From AWTP1-13 sp963827545 (GTDB lineage: Bacteria > Pseudomonadota > Alphaproteobacteria > Rhizobiales > Hyphomicrobiaceae), in NCBI GenBank assembly GCA_963827545.1, contig CAWHBI010000050.1:1-64000 (forward strand): a DNA stretch of 64,000 bases. The letters are read 5' to 3'. A program made the position numbers and the translations under genes. This document shows, in pieces, positions 10,305 to 19,064 of this stretch. Under the pieces are notes generated by a model. That model searched no databases. It was not told where the DNA came from and worked only from the letters and a program-made list of their open reading frames with translations. Positions within the stretch are counted from its first letter, which is position 1, and the number at the start of each line of letters is the position of its first letter.

Positions 10305-11254
10305 CTCTTCCTCCCATCGAGTTCAAACCATCGCACGCCGCGGCAGGAAAGAATGCCGATGTTGGAAATGTCCTGTCGCCTCACAAAGCCGTGTCCAATT
10401 CAACCATGGACTGTCTGCCGCCAAGAAAGCCGTGGGGGCTAAGGCCTCCGAGCAACGTTTACTTCGCCTTCGGCAGTTCTTTTCACGCCGCTCGCCCGCG
10501 TCACCGAGGTGAACGAGTGCTCACGTTGCTGCATCTGCTCACTTCCGGAGGTGGCATCGAACTGCCGAACATGGAGGCGATGAAGATCGGCAGCTACCGA
10601 GGAACTAACTGACGTACCGTGCATGCAAGAGGCCGCAAGGACCAGGTTTGACCCCAAGCCGACATCAGCCGTCTCGTCGGACGAAAGGTTTGCAGGTCTC
10701 GTGAGTTTCGTGGCGGTTCTCGTCGTCATCATCAACCAGGGGTTGCCGCAGATGCCGACCGGGCAAACAATGCCGAGTATTGTGTCGCCTCCCGCTACGG
10801 TTGAACATCGCGGTCATTGAGTTCAGGTTTTCCTGGGTGTGCTCGATTTGGCCGGCAATCTCGGCACGCTTGGCGATCAGCCAGGAGGGCACAGGTGTTT
10901 CTACCATGCTGGCCCTAGATGAGCCCACCCATCGAGAAATACCTTCGATGCGGCGAAGAGCGGGCGGTCAGGGCATGCTTGCTCCGAGGGCTGCTTATAT
11001 AAGTGTTCGAGCAATCGTGGCAGGTCATCAGAATTGAAACGAGACATACCTCACCGGCAAAAACTCGTGGCGACCATCGTCGATGCACTGGGGCCAGCTT
11101 CCAGACGGTGAGCGGCACGGTCTAGCCGGCTCCGTACGTGCGTTGACCATGGCTGCGACGTGTGCCGCAAGGCACATGAGCGAGCAAACGGCTGTGCCAT
11201 AGGGATGTCGCCGTTTCACCAAAGGTGCTTTCAGGAATTTTTTAGGGGGTTGCA
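10305..11254. other. Long stretch with only a small gene remnant
   Basis: Apart from the fragment at 10800-10907 I see no gene. A plus-strand frame at 10623-10820 includes a hydrophobic run (LVSFVAVLVVIIN) but has no clear ribosome site and overlaps the remnant in antisense. No repeat shared with the rest of the window was noticed. Confidence 0.4.
10800..10907 (-). pseudogene. 5' remnant of a small accessory protein gene
   Basis: About 25 residues (PSWLIAKRAEIAGQIEHTQ) match the N-terminus of a small protein that I recall as common in Rhizobiales beside integrases and accessory genes. After HTQENL the resemblance ends and the reading becomes low-quality. I interpret it as a truncated copy. 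The parent family has no known function. Confidence 0.4.
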
Positions 11255-12457
11255 GTGGGCGTCGTTGCCGAGCTTCCGAGGATCGACCGTCCTGACAATC
11301 TGATTGCAAAGGTGCGCCGTCAGGTCGCCGCCGATCGCAGGGCCTTCACCGATCCCGACGTAAAGGCGTGGTGCGCGCGCCGGTGGCGATTCCTGTTCCT
11401 AAACGAGGCCGTGAAGGACCCTGTCGCCCTCGACTACGCAACCCGGCGCTTCTGGGATCGACGTCCTCCGAGACAGCGGATCGCCGAGCATTATTTGGTG
11501 GGAGCGGGGCAGGCCGAGGCCACTTGGCGTGACGAGCAGCCCGAACCCACAATATCGCGCATTGAAAGAACGACGCTCGTTGCCTGTCCGGGTTTGCTGA
11601 ACGGTCTCCTGCCCGTACGCGATTTCCAGGATCAGCTGCCGCGCATCGAGAGGCGCTTCTCCATGCGCGTGTTGCGGGCCGATGCCCACCCGGTGCGCAG
11701 CTGTGAGGCCAACATGGCCGACCTCCTCCGCGCCCTTAATGAGGGCAAGGGGCTTGATGCCGGCGGACGGGAGATACCCGATTTGGTTGCCACACCCCCC
11801 AGCGACGTCTTCTTGATCGGTTACAGCAAGGGCGCACCCGACCTCCTGACACTCCTCGTCAGGCATCCCGCCATCAGGTCGCGCGTGCGCTGCGTCTTCA
11901 CCTGGGCTGGCGCGATTGGCGGGTCCGAGCTCGCCGATAGGGCGGCCGGCGATTTCAAGCATTCCAGCCTGCAACAGGGTGCTCTGGCCGTCGCCAGCGT
12001 GGCCAAGGGTCTGATGCCAGCAGGCCTGAAGTTGGGCAAGCATGTCATACGCCGGGTACACGAATTCGACACGGCCGGCGCGGTGCGCGACCTCACGACT
12101 GGAGTGCGCGGCACATTCCTGGCCGAGAACAAGGCCCAACTCGACGCCCTCGACCTACCGATGTTCTATTTCAGAGGCGCCACGCAGTTGTCCGAGGTGC
12201 CCTGGTCGCAACGCGGTGGATTCCGTGCACTTTCGAGAATAGACCGGTTCAACGACATGCAGGTGACTAGCGCAAACGCATCCCTGCCAATGCCAATGGC
12301 GACAGACCTCGGAGTTCTGCGCGGCCACCACTGGGATTTTGCCTATCCGAGCTTCAGGAAACGCCGCTGGCTCAACAACACCTATCACCCGTTTCCCAAG
12401 GAGGCGGCCTTGGCGGCAATCGTCACCCTTGCTGCCGAACTTGGTTTGATCGATTGA
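11255..12457 (+). CDS. Alpha/beta-hydrolase-like protein
   Basis: This is a 400-residue protein without signal peptide or membrane helix. A nucleophile elbow is visible as FLIGYSKGAPDLL (GxSxG pattern, about residue 190), preceded by a strand-like VACPGLLNGLL. A likely acid/His region follows near the C-terminus (GVLRGHHWDFAYP). I cannot place it in a named hydrolase family. The GTG at 11255 has AGGGGG 5 bases upstream. The next gene starts 16 bases after its stop, so the two are probably one transcript and may act on the same substrate. Confidence 0.8.
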   Translation: MGVVAELPRIDRPDNLIAKVRRQVAADRRAFTDPDVKAWCARRWRFLFLNEAVKDPVALDYATRRFWDRRPPRQRIAEHYLVGAGQAEATWRDEQPEPTISRIERTTLVACPGLLNGLLPVRDFQDQLPRIERRFSMRVLRADAHPVRSCEANMADLLRALNEGKGLDAGGREIPDLVATPPSDVFLIGYSKGAPDLLTLLVRHPAIRSRVRCVFTWAGAIGGSELADRAAGDFKHSSLQQGALAVASVAKGLMPAGLKLGKHVIRRVHEFDTAGAVRDLTTGVRGTFLAENKAQLDALDLPMFYFRGATQLSEVPWSQRGGFRALSRIDRFNDMQVTSANASLPMPMATDLGVLRGHHWDFAYPSFRKRRWLNNTYHPFPKEAALAAIVTLAAELGLID

Positions 12458-12473
12458 ATTCGAGGAGCGTGGT

Positions 12474-14522
12474 ATGCGTGACAGGAGTGAGCTTGTAAGG
12501 CGTCTACGCGGTGGACGACTGTCCAAAGCGGTCCGTTGGTACGACCCTGGCGTGCTGGTCCATTGCGGCATTCGGGACCTCATATCCTCCGCTTTCGGCG
12601 AATACGCCGACCAGCGCCTCATGCAGGCCGCCACCGATCGTGTCAGCAGGGATGATCTTGTGCTCCGGTATGACTACAGCGATAAAAATGTCAGCGACCC
12701 GACCAAGCGCGTACCCCTCGACGAAAACGGCGCGTGCTGGGTCGACTACATCGCCGACGTGGGCGATGGATTCGGGCCTACGTTCGGTATGGCCACCCTC
12801 TTAGCCGCCGAAAGGTTGAAGCTGGCAAACCATGGGGAGCAGTTGCCAGCCGGTCAGATTTTGATTTTTGGGGGCGACCAATGCTACCCGCAGGCGACGC
12901 ACGAAGAGTACATTGAGCGTTTCGTGCTGCCTTACGCCAGTGCCTTCCCCAATGATGGTCCGGATGCCAACGAGCGCAAGCTGTTCGCGATACCCGGCAA
13001 CCATGATTGGTACGACGGGCTAGCCGCGTTTGACAGCCTGTTCTGCCAGAACAGGGATCACCTCCTGGACAGACGACACGGCCGGCCAATCGGCGGCTGG
13101 CGGTGTCAGCAGCACCGTAGCTATTGGGCTATCCACCTGCCAAACAATTGGTGGCTGTGGGGTGTTGACATCCAGTTCTCAAAGTACCTTGATACTGCGC
13201 AGGAAAACTACTTTCGTGCCATTGTCGATCGGTGCAACGTCGACCAAAACCACAATATTGTGCTGTGCGTAGCCGAGCCGCACTGGCTCAACGCGGAATT
13301 TGAGGGCGTGGATGCCGTCGACAGCCTGCACACCATTGCTCGCATCGCGCAAAGAAAGCATGCCCGCGTTAGTGCTGTTCTGGCGGGCGACTGGCATCAC
13401 TACAGTCATTATGTCCTCGATGATGTGGAGGACCCGAGTCAACCCCAAAGCAAGGTGGAACTCGACCTTCACTTAATCACGGCTGGCGGGGGCGGGGCGT
13501 TTCTACACTCCACAACTGATCTCAGGAAACAAGTCAACATGGTCTGGGGCCTGCGATCGGAGTTGCCTGCCGAGGAACCACCCCATTCTGTGACCGCTGG
13601 CGCGACGCCAGAACAGGCAGGGCCATCGCAAGCAAAAAAGCGTTCCCGGCGGCGCACCCGGCGATACCGCGGCACAGCGAGGATGGTGGCCTGCTATCCG
13701 AGCCGGCTGAGAAGCGCGCTGTTGAGCTTGCGAAACTTGGCCTTCCCTTTGAGGAACTGGAGGTTTTCGCTGGTCATCGGTGCCCTATATTGGATCATGA
13801 CGTGGCAGTTCCACGTTGTGGCCAAGACGAGCATTCCCGACTTGAATAAGAAGATCAATGCCGCAGAGCTGGAGGGACTAAACGCTGCGTCTAATGAATT
13901 GCTGGCTTATTTACCTAGCGTCGCGACTGAGAATGTCTTCTACTGCGTGATGCTGTTTGGCCTATGGGCGGGGCTCGTCTGGTACGTGCCGGTTTCTGAG
14001 AAGAGGAAACCGTTTTTCAAGTTCGCGGTTCGGGCGATAGTAGGTACCGTCCACGCGCTGGCTCACCTCAAGGCCATGCTCTTTCTGTTCTTGCTTTGCA
14101 TGGCGTTCAACAATGAGATTGGCGTCAGCAGGGTGGGCGCGTTCTATCCACTGGAGGTGATCCCGCTGGGAGCGATTGTTGGAGGGTTCATCTTCGGCGC
14201 TTACTGGGTGATCACCGGTCTCGTTGCCCGTATGCACACGGGAGACGCGTTCGGGGCGCTCGGTATTCGCAATCACAAGAACTTTCTGCGCATGAAGTTC
14301 GACAAGGACAAGCTGACCATATACCCCATTGGGGTAAAGAAGCTCCCGGGCACGAAGACCTTCAAGCTCGGGAAAAGCGATCCTCCGGAAGGCGAGCCGC
14401 TGCTTAAAGTGGGTCCACTCGAGCCGATCCTCATCGGTGACCAACCGATCATCATCTCGCGCAAGGCGAGGAAAGCCGACAAGACCAGCCCGCAGTCAGC
14501 AACGCCGGCGAAAGCTGCGTAG
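12474..14522 (+). CDS. Membrane-anchored calcineurin-like metallophosphoesterase
   Basis: The N-terminal ~330 residues form a metallophosphoesterase. Metal-binding motifs appear in order: FGGDQCYP (GDxx), AIPGNHDWYDG (GNHD), CVAEPHW and AGDWHHYSHY (GxxH). A basic linker (KKRSRRRTRRYR) leads to four predicted membrane helices, the first around LVIGALYWIMTW and others around VFYCVMLFGLWAGLVWY, AMLFLFLLCMAF and LGAIVGGFIFGAYWVITGL. A ~90-residue soluble tail follows. The catalytic domain should lie on the cytoplasmic side since no signal precedes it (inference). The start has GAGGAG at 12462-12467. The gene is coupled to the hydrolase gene upstream. The substrate, whether phospholipid, nucleotide or other, is unknown. 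Confidence 0.88.
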   Translation: MRDRSELVRRLRGGRLSKAVRWYDPGVLVHCGIRDLISSAFGEYADQRLMQAATDRVSRDDLVLRYDYSDKNVSDPTKRVPLDENGACWVDYIADVGDGFGPTFGMATLLAAERLKLANHGEQLPAGQILIFGGDQCYPQATHEEYIERFVLPYASAFPNDGPDANERKLFAIPGNHDWYDGLAAFDSLFCQNRDHLLDRRHGRPIGGWRCQQHRSYWAIHLPNNWWLWGVDIQFSKYLDTAQENYFRAIVDRCNVDQNHNIVLCVAEPHWLNAEFEGVDAVDSLHTIARIAQRKHARVSAVLAGDWHHYSHYVLDDVEDPSQPQSKVELDLHLITAGGGGAFLHSTTDLRKQVNMVWGLRSELPAEEPPHSVTAGATPEQAGPSQAKKRSRRRTRRYRGTARMVACYPSRLRSALLSLRNLAFPLRNWRFSLVIGALYWIMTWQFHVVAKTSIPDLNKKINAAELEGLNAASNELLAYLPSVATENVFYCVMLFGLWAGLVWYVPVSEKRKPFFKFAVRAIVGTVHALAHLKAMLFLFLLCMAFNNEIGVSRVGAFYPLEVIPLGAIVGGFIFGAYWVITGLVARMHTGDAFGALGIRNHKNFLRMKFDKDKLTIYPIGVKKLPGTKTFKLGKSDPPEGEPLLKVGPLEPILIGDQPIIISRKARKADKTSPQSATPAKAA

Positions 14523-14609
14523 AGCTTGTTTGCCCGGCTTGGCTAGCTGCGATTTTCTCAGCTGTAGGCGCGGAAGGCTGTTGCGTGTTATACTGAGCGG
14601 CCTATCCTT

Positions 14610-14743
14610 CCACCCGTCGTCCCGGCCCAGCGATCGCGCTTGAAGCGCGAATCGCGCAGAGCCGGGATCTGCGCCGAGCGGTGTCCGTGCGGCGGATCCC
14701 GGATAGTCTCGGCTGCGCCTCGGCTTGCGGGATGACGGGTGGA
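14610..14743. repeat. Intergenic palindrome-ended repeat, family R1, copy 1
   Basis: Ends are CCACCCGTCGTCCCGG and GCGGGATGACGGGTGG. The interior (CCCAGCGATCGCGC, GAGCCGGGATCTGCG, AGTCTCGGCTGCGCCTCGGC) is shared almost base for base with the copy at 34993-35145. It lies between a metallophosphoesterase and a heparinase gene. Confidence 0.85.
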
Positions 14744-14761
14744 TTTATTGGCTCGGCGGTA

Positions 14762-14905
14762 TTAGTCCGCTTCCTTAATCAGGATGTCCATGTCCAGGAC
14801 GTTGCTGTTGGCGAGGATGAGTTCGACAAGGATCGAGTTGCACCGGAAGGCGGACACTGACTTAGGGTTTGCCCTAATGTTCCGCATCGCGCCACGGGTA
14901 GCCAT
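14762..14905 (-). CDS. Possible 47-residue protein
   Basis: The reading runs from an ATG at 14905 to TAA at 14762 and ends LVELILANSNVLDMDILIKEAD. This reads like a natural protein: acidic and aliphatic, unlike the Arg/Ser-rich noise around it. There is no strong ribosome site. It may be a real small protein or the 3' remnant of a longer gene. I do not recognise the family. Confidence 0.3.
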   Translation of the reverse strand: MATRGAMRNIRANPKSVSAFRCNSILVELILANSNVLDMDILIKEAD

Positions 14906-15195
14906 CTAACAGATTTGATTAGCCCGTCGGCCAGTAGCCGAGGCGCCCTTTCAGTTGAGGCCAATGCCCGACAACGAACTGACCGTTGGCATTAGGTCGA
15001 ACTCCCGCTGGGTCGTCGCCTACTAGTCACACAAGGTTCTCGGCCCTCCATTGTACGATCCGTCTACCGATCTTGCTGCGATGCATGAGTCGGCTTCTGG
15101 CACACTTGCCCTTGCGGGGCCGATCGTCGAAGCGTCCGCTCTTGGGGGTAGATCGACCGTGGGAAGCCCCGTGGTAGACAGCGGACGCGGCTGAC

Positions 15196-17004
15196 CTACC
15201 CGCTCTCCTCGCTTTCCAGCTGGAGGGAGCCGAGCCGCTCCAAGGTCCAGGACACGTCGGCGGCGCCGTAGCACACGGCCCGCAGCACTACCTGCTGGGC
15301 CTTGAGCGGACCTCGCACATCGGCGAAGTGCGTGCTTTCCTCGATAGTGAGCGCTGCGCCCGATGCCGAGAGCCGCCAGCGCTCGCCGCCGGGCAAAATG
15401 AGCACGGCGGCCTTGTCCCCGTCCGCCAGCCGGGCGCTGGCGCGCGGATGCAAATGGAAATGCACGGCGAACGGCACGTCCCAGGAGAAGCGAAGCTCGC
15501 CCTTGTCCCCGCCGCCGAGCTGGTCGCGGCCCTCCAGCCGGTTGCCGGCCGGGTCGAGGGCGAGGGTGCGGGTGTGGATGAGGCCGAAGCGGTCCCGATA
15601 GCCGTCGTGGGATGCCTCGAGCACGATGCTGCCGCCGGCGGTATCGTCGACGGCGCCAACGCCGCAGGTCACGTGGTCGGGATGCTGGATCGATGCGCCG
15701 GTACCCAGGCCGCGAGCGCGCACGAGCTTGGAGGAGGACTGTCCCCCCAGCTCCAGCGTGTTGTGGCACGAGGTCCCGCGCGAAGACGCACGCAATGTCC
15801 CGTGCGCAGGCCCCGGGGCGCCCGCGTTGACGAGCAGCAGGCTGCCGCCGGCGCTCAGCTCGAAGGACAGGCAGCCCGCGCACGCCTCGCTCGCGAGCGC
15901 CAGCGGCGGCGCTGCACCAGCGTCCAGCAGCACGACCGTGGCGCCCCGTGCGAGGCGCACGTAGCCCGACGCGGTGGATCCCGTGGCATGTTCCACGTGG
16001 CCACCCGTGTCGTAGGCCAGCACCGTCGCCAGGGCATCGCGCTCGGTGATGCCCATGCCATTGAAGCGTCCGAGCTGGCCGTCGCCGAGGCGCAGCCGGC
16101 TGAGCATCGGCATCATCCTCTGGATGGCTGCGGTGAGCGCCTCGTCAGGCTTGCGGGTGCGCGCCGCGAAGCATTGGCGCAGCGGCAGCAGGTCGAGCAG
16201 CAATTCCAGCAGCACGGCGGGGTTGCGGCTGACGTGGCCGCCGTCGGCGAGAACCTGGCGCTCGAGCTCGGCGGCCAGGCATTTCTCCGCCGCGGGCAGG
16301 CGACGCTCGTGGCCGGCGATGCACAGGCCGGCCTGGGTGAGGCCGATGAGCGCGACGAGCCGGGGATAGCCGTCGGGTGCGTTGCGCCAGGAGGCGGAGA
16401 GGTAGGTTGCCTGGTCTTCCAGGCTCAGCATCACCGCCCGGTAGGGCCGCCGCTCGGCCCCGTCGAGGATAAGCGAGGCATGCGACAGCCAGGAGATGAT
16501 GCGCCGGCCGACGATGTCGGGTGCCCAGGCGTGCGCATTGCGCCGGCGCGTCGTGGCGATCCAGTCCTGCACCAGGCGGCGCGCCACCGCCTCGTTTTCG
16601 AGCGTGCGGTCGGCCGCGAAATGCCTGAGCCAGCCGAAGCCGTTGAGCTCGCGCGCCCAGGCCGGATCAGGCGGATGCAAGGCAAACGGCGAGTTGCCGG
16701 CAAGCGCTGCGGTGAGGCCCGCGAGGCCTATGCTCCCCGAGGCTACCTCCTCGGCAAAGCTCGGGTCCTGCAGCCGCAAATCGGGGGGCGCCAGCACGAG
16801 ATCGTCGGCGATCGGCGCACGGTGCCGCCACAGCAGCAGGCGGGAACGGCGCACGCGGGCCAAGGTGCCGCGCCGCGCCCGCTCAACGGCCAGAACCACG
16901 AGGCCGAGCTTCTCACGCGCTGCAATGAGGCGATTTTCCGTCCGCGCCGGCCCGGGCAAGGGCCGGGCAGCGGGATGCGCTGGTCGATCGGAGAGGCGTT
17001 CCAT
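15196..17004 (-). CDS. Heparinase II/III family protein
   Basis: This ~602-residue protein has an alpha-helical N-terminal half (DPAWARELNGFGWLRHFAA, ARRLVQDWI, PDIVGRRIISWLSHA) and the beta-sandwich heparinase II/III-like C-terminal domain (GYVRLARGATVVLLDAGAAPP, ACAGCLSFELSAGGSLLLVNAG, CHNTLELGGQSSSK, ASHDGYRDRFGLIHTRTL). Such proteins are lyases of acidic polysaccharides. The Rhizobiales orthologue sits between rsmB and purH and probably acts on an envelope or storage glycan (inference). I place the start at ATG 17004, behind a G-rich ribosome site; a GTG at 17079 would run through Pro/Arg-rich sequence. Confidence 0.88.
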   Translation of the reverse strand: MERLSDRPAHPAARPLPGPARTENRLIAAREKLGLVVLAVERARRGTLARVRRSRLLLWRHRAPIADDLVLAPPDLRLQDPSFAEEVASGSIGLAGLTAALAGNSPFALHPPDPAWARELNGFGWLRHFAADRTLENEAVARRLVQDWIATTRRRNAHAWAPDIVGRRIISWLSHASLILDGAERRPYRAVMLSLEDQATYLSASWRNAPDGYPRLVALIGLTQAGLCIAGHERRLPAAEKCLAAELERQVLADGGHVSRNPAVLLELLLDLLPLRQCFAARTRKPDEALTAAIQRMMPMLSRLRLGDGQLGRFNGMGITERDALATVLAYDTGGHVEHATGSTASGYVRLARGATVVLLDAGAAPPLALASEACAGCLSFELSAGGSLLLVNAGAPGPAHGTLRASSRGTSCHNTLELGGQSSSKLVRARGLGTGASIQHPDHVTCGVGAVDDTAGGSIVLEASHDGYRDRFGLIHTRTLALDPAGNRLEGRDQLGGGDKGELRFSWDVPFAVHFHLHPRASARLADGDKAAVLILPGGERWRLSASGAALTIEESTHFADVRGPLKAQQVVLRAVCYGAADVSWTLERLGSLQLESEESG

Positions 17005-17081
17005 GGCCCCCGCCTTAGACCGCGTCGGCGGCTGCGCCAAGGCAGCGCGATTGCGAGCCTGTGGGCGGCCTGTGGACAAGG

Positions 17082-17136
17082 TCAGGATGGGGCCAGGATG
17101 GGACCAGGATCGGGCCAGGATGGGGCCAGGATCGAG
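17082..17136. repeat. Tandem 11-base repeat, five units
   Basis: Five near-identical units of the pattern CCAGGATGGGG stand head to tail between the stop of rsmB and the heparinase start. Variants end in GGGA, CGGG or CGAG. All purine-rich on the plus strand. Confidence 0.85.
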
Positions 17137-17154
17137 GGCAGGACAGGGGAGCGG

Positions 17155-18522
17155 TCAGGCGTGCCGCACCAGCCGCGCGACGTAAAATCCGTCCATGCCC
17201 GCCAGCTCTTCCGGTAGCATCCCTAAGTGGAATGGCAAGGTGCGCAGGTCGCCCTCGGCCGTGACCCAGTCCGCATCCCCGCCCCCCAGTTCCGGCGTGG
17301 TGATCGGCGCACGTGCCAACCCGGGATCGCGCGCGAGGAGGGCCGCCACCTGCCGCTCGCCTTCCTCCGGCTCCAGCGAGCAGACCGCGTACACGAGCAC
17401 GCCGCCCGGCCGCACCAGACGCACGGCATTGGCCAGCAGCTCGCGCTGCACGCCCGCCAGGCGGTCCACGTCCTCGGGCCGGCGCAGACGCAGGATATCG
17501 GGGTGACGCCGGATGGTGCCAGTGGCGGTGCACGGGGCGTCGAGCACGACGACGTCGTACGTGTCACCCGGGTGCCAGCGTGCGGCATCCGCCATGACTA
17601 CCTGCGCGGTGAGGCGCAGGCGCCCGAGATTCTCCCGCAGCCGCTCGAGGCGTTTCTGCGCGACATCGACCGCGGTTACCTGCGCTCCCGCTGCGGCCAA
17701 CGCTGCGGTTTTGCCGCCCGGCGCTGCGCAGAGATCGGCGACAGTTTTGCCCGCGACGGGGCCGACCACCTTCGCGACCAGGGCCGCGGCCGCATCCTGC
17801 ACCCACCAGGCGCCTTCCTGATACCCCGGCAAATCCTCGATCCGACCGTGGGCGGCGAGCCTGATCGACCCCGTCGGCAGCAGCCGGCCGCCGAGCCGCT
17901 CCGCCCACGCTGCGGCCTCTACCTTGTCCCCGCTCTTGAGCGTGAGGTCGAGCGCCGCCTCCTTGAGGCTCGCCTCGGCGATCGCCCGTGCCCTATCCCC
18001 GCCGTAGGCCGCAACCCAGCGGGCGAGCAGCCAGGCGGGGATATCGAGCCTGATCGCGTCCATCCCCTCCAGCAGCCCGGCGCCCTTTTCGGCCACCCGG
18101 CGCAGCACCGCGTTGACGAGCCCCGCAAAGCGCGCCCCGCCCCGCTCCTTTCGTGTCGCCGCCACGGCCAGATCGACCACCGCATGCGCCGGCGTGCCGA
18201 GGCAGATGAGCTGCGCGGCCCCCGCCAGCAGGATCGCCTGTACGCGCGCGGCCTCCTTGGGCAGCGGCCGCTCCAGAAAGGCGCCCAGCACATGCTCCAG
18301 CTCGCCCTGCCGGCGCAGCACGGTGGCGGCCAGCATGCGGGCGAAGGCGCGGTCGCGCGCTGCCAGCTGGGCGAACTGCGGCCGCTCCGAAAGGTCCGCC
18401 AGCACCTGCTCCAGCGGCCGCCCGTTCACGAGGACGCCGGCGATCAGCCGGTGCGCCAGATCGCGCGCGGCGAGCCCCGCCGGCAGGGCCCCGCTTTTCG
18501 ATCCTGGCTGCTGGCCTTGCAC
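17155..18522 (-). CDS. rsmB: 16S rRNA m5C967 methyltransferase (RsmB/Fmu/Sun)
   Basis: This 455-residue protein has a NusB-like RNA-binding N-terminal domain (residues ~15-145: AHRLIAGVLVNGRPLEQVL, ARDRAFARMLAATVLRR, HAVVDLAVAATRK, GLVNAVLRR). A SAM-dependent methyltransferase domain follows. SAM site: LCAAPGGKTAAL. Catalytic cysteines: DAPCTATGTIRRHPDI (motif IV) and YAVCSLEPEEGE (motif VI). It methylates C967 of 16S rRNA. The heparinase gene follows on the same strand. The start is GTG 18522. The first ~16 codons and the upstream region recur at 21466 and 23612 as repeats. Confidence 0.95.
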   Translation of the reverse strand: MQGQQPGSKSGALPAGLAARDLAHRLIAGVLVNGRPLEQVLADLSERPQFAQLAARDRAFARMLAATVLRRQGELEHVLGAFLERPLPKEAARVQAILLAGAAQLICLGTPAHAVVDLAVAATRKERGGARFAGLVNAVLRRVAEKGAGLLEGMDAIRLDIPAWLLARWVAAYGGDRARAIAEASLKEAALDLTLKSGDKVEAAAWAERLGGRLLPTGSIRLAAHGRIEDLPGYQEGAWWVQDAAAALVAKVVGPVAGKTVADLCAAPGGKTAALAAAGAQVTAVDVAQKRLERLRENLGRLRLTAQVVMADAARWHPGDTYDVVVLDAPCTATGTIRRHPDILRLRRPEDVDRLAGVQRELLANAVRLVRPGGVLVYAVCSLEPEEGERQVAALLARDPGLARAPITTPELGGGDADWVTAEGDLRTLPFHLGMLPEELAGMDGFYVARLVRHA

Positions 18523-18575
18523 GGTTGTCGTTTTCCCGATCCGACACGCCGGCCACCTCTACCCGATGCGACCCA
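18487..18575. repeat. Repeat R4 copy 1: rsmB start region
   Basis: This copy covers the first codons of rsmB and its upstream DNA (CCCCGCTTTTCGATCCTGG, GTTTTCCCGATCCGACACGC, CTACCCGATGCGACCC). Diverged copies lie at 21466-21562 and 23612-23690. Confidence 0.75.
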
Positions 18576-18701
18576 TCAGCGACAGCTCGTCGAGTTGGCT
18601 GCACGGTCAGACCCGAAGAAACCCGGCTGAGCTTCGAGCTCGCCCTCTTCTGGCCCGGCTATTGAGCCGACGAGCTCTGGAGCACTCGTAGAGATTTTAT
18701 C

Positions 18702-18912
18702 ACTCAAACGCAGCCAACATCGCCCGATCGGCGGACGCGGGGTTTGCCGTTCCTGTGGCATGTACCGCGGACTCGAATACGGCGGCAAGCCAGTGGGCTA
18801 GGTCGCGCGTCAACTCCTGCCGGCGCGGCCTAGGCGTCTCGATCCTGCCTGTTGGCCCCTGCCGTCAGCGTTGCACCTTTTTTCAGCTCCTGAGGAGAAG
18901 CCGTGGCTCATA
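18702..18912. repeat. Repeat R5 copy 1: RTX leader region
   Basis: About 200 bases are shared with 19783-19990, including GGCCTAGGCGTCTCGATCC, CTGCCGTCAGCGTTGCACC and CAGCTCCTGAGGAGAA just before a GTG start. Each copy leads into an RTX-type reading frame. Confidence 0.85.
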
Positions 18913-19049
18913 TAGACAGCGGCGGTGGCGGTGCCGACGGCCTGTTTGGTGGCGCTGGTGACGACCAAATATTCGGCCACAGCATCCTCGACGATGGCGG
19001 GAACAAGGCCGCTCACGATCGCCCAGGTGCGGGCCCAGACGACGTTTGA
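18903..19049 (+). pseudogene. Truncated RTX protein gene
   Basis: From the GTG at 18903 behind GAGGAG the frame encodes 48 residues. It begins MAHIDSGGGGADGLFGGAGDDQIFGHS, two glycine-rich calcium-binding nonapeptides, then DDGGN, after which the RTX pattern is lost and a stop follows at 19049. The intact paralogue at 19981 contains the similar SGGGGADRLIGGVGDDLIFGHS deep inside, so this copy has lost its front and most of its body. Its 3' end runs straight into the acyltransferase ribosome site. Confidence 0.7.
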
Positions 19050-19064
19050 CTGAGGGGCCACGTC

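Noticed and set aside
10623..10820. Small frame with a hydrophobic run
   Set aside because: No ribosome site and it overlaps a recognisable gene remnant on the other strand.
15328..17217. 629-codon plus-strand frame
   Set aside because: Shadow of the heparinase gene, with Arg/Gly/Ala-rich low-quality composition.
17227..18630. 467-codon plus-strand frame
   Set aside because: Shadow of rsmB, whose methyltransferase motifs are complete on the other strand.
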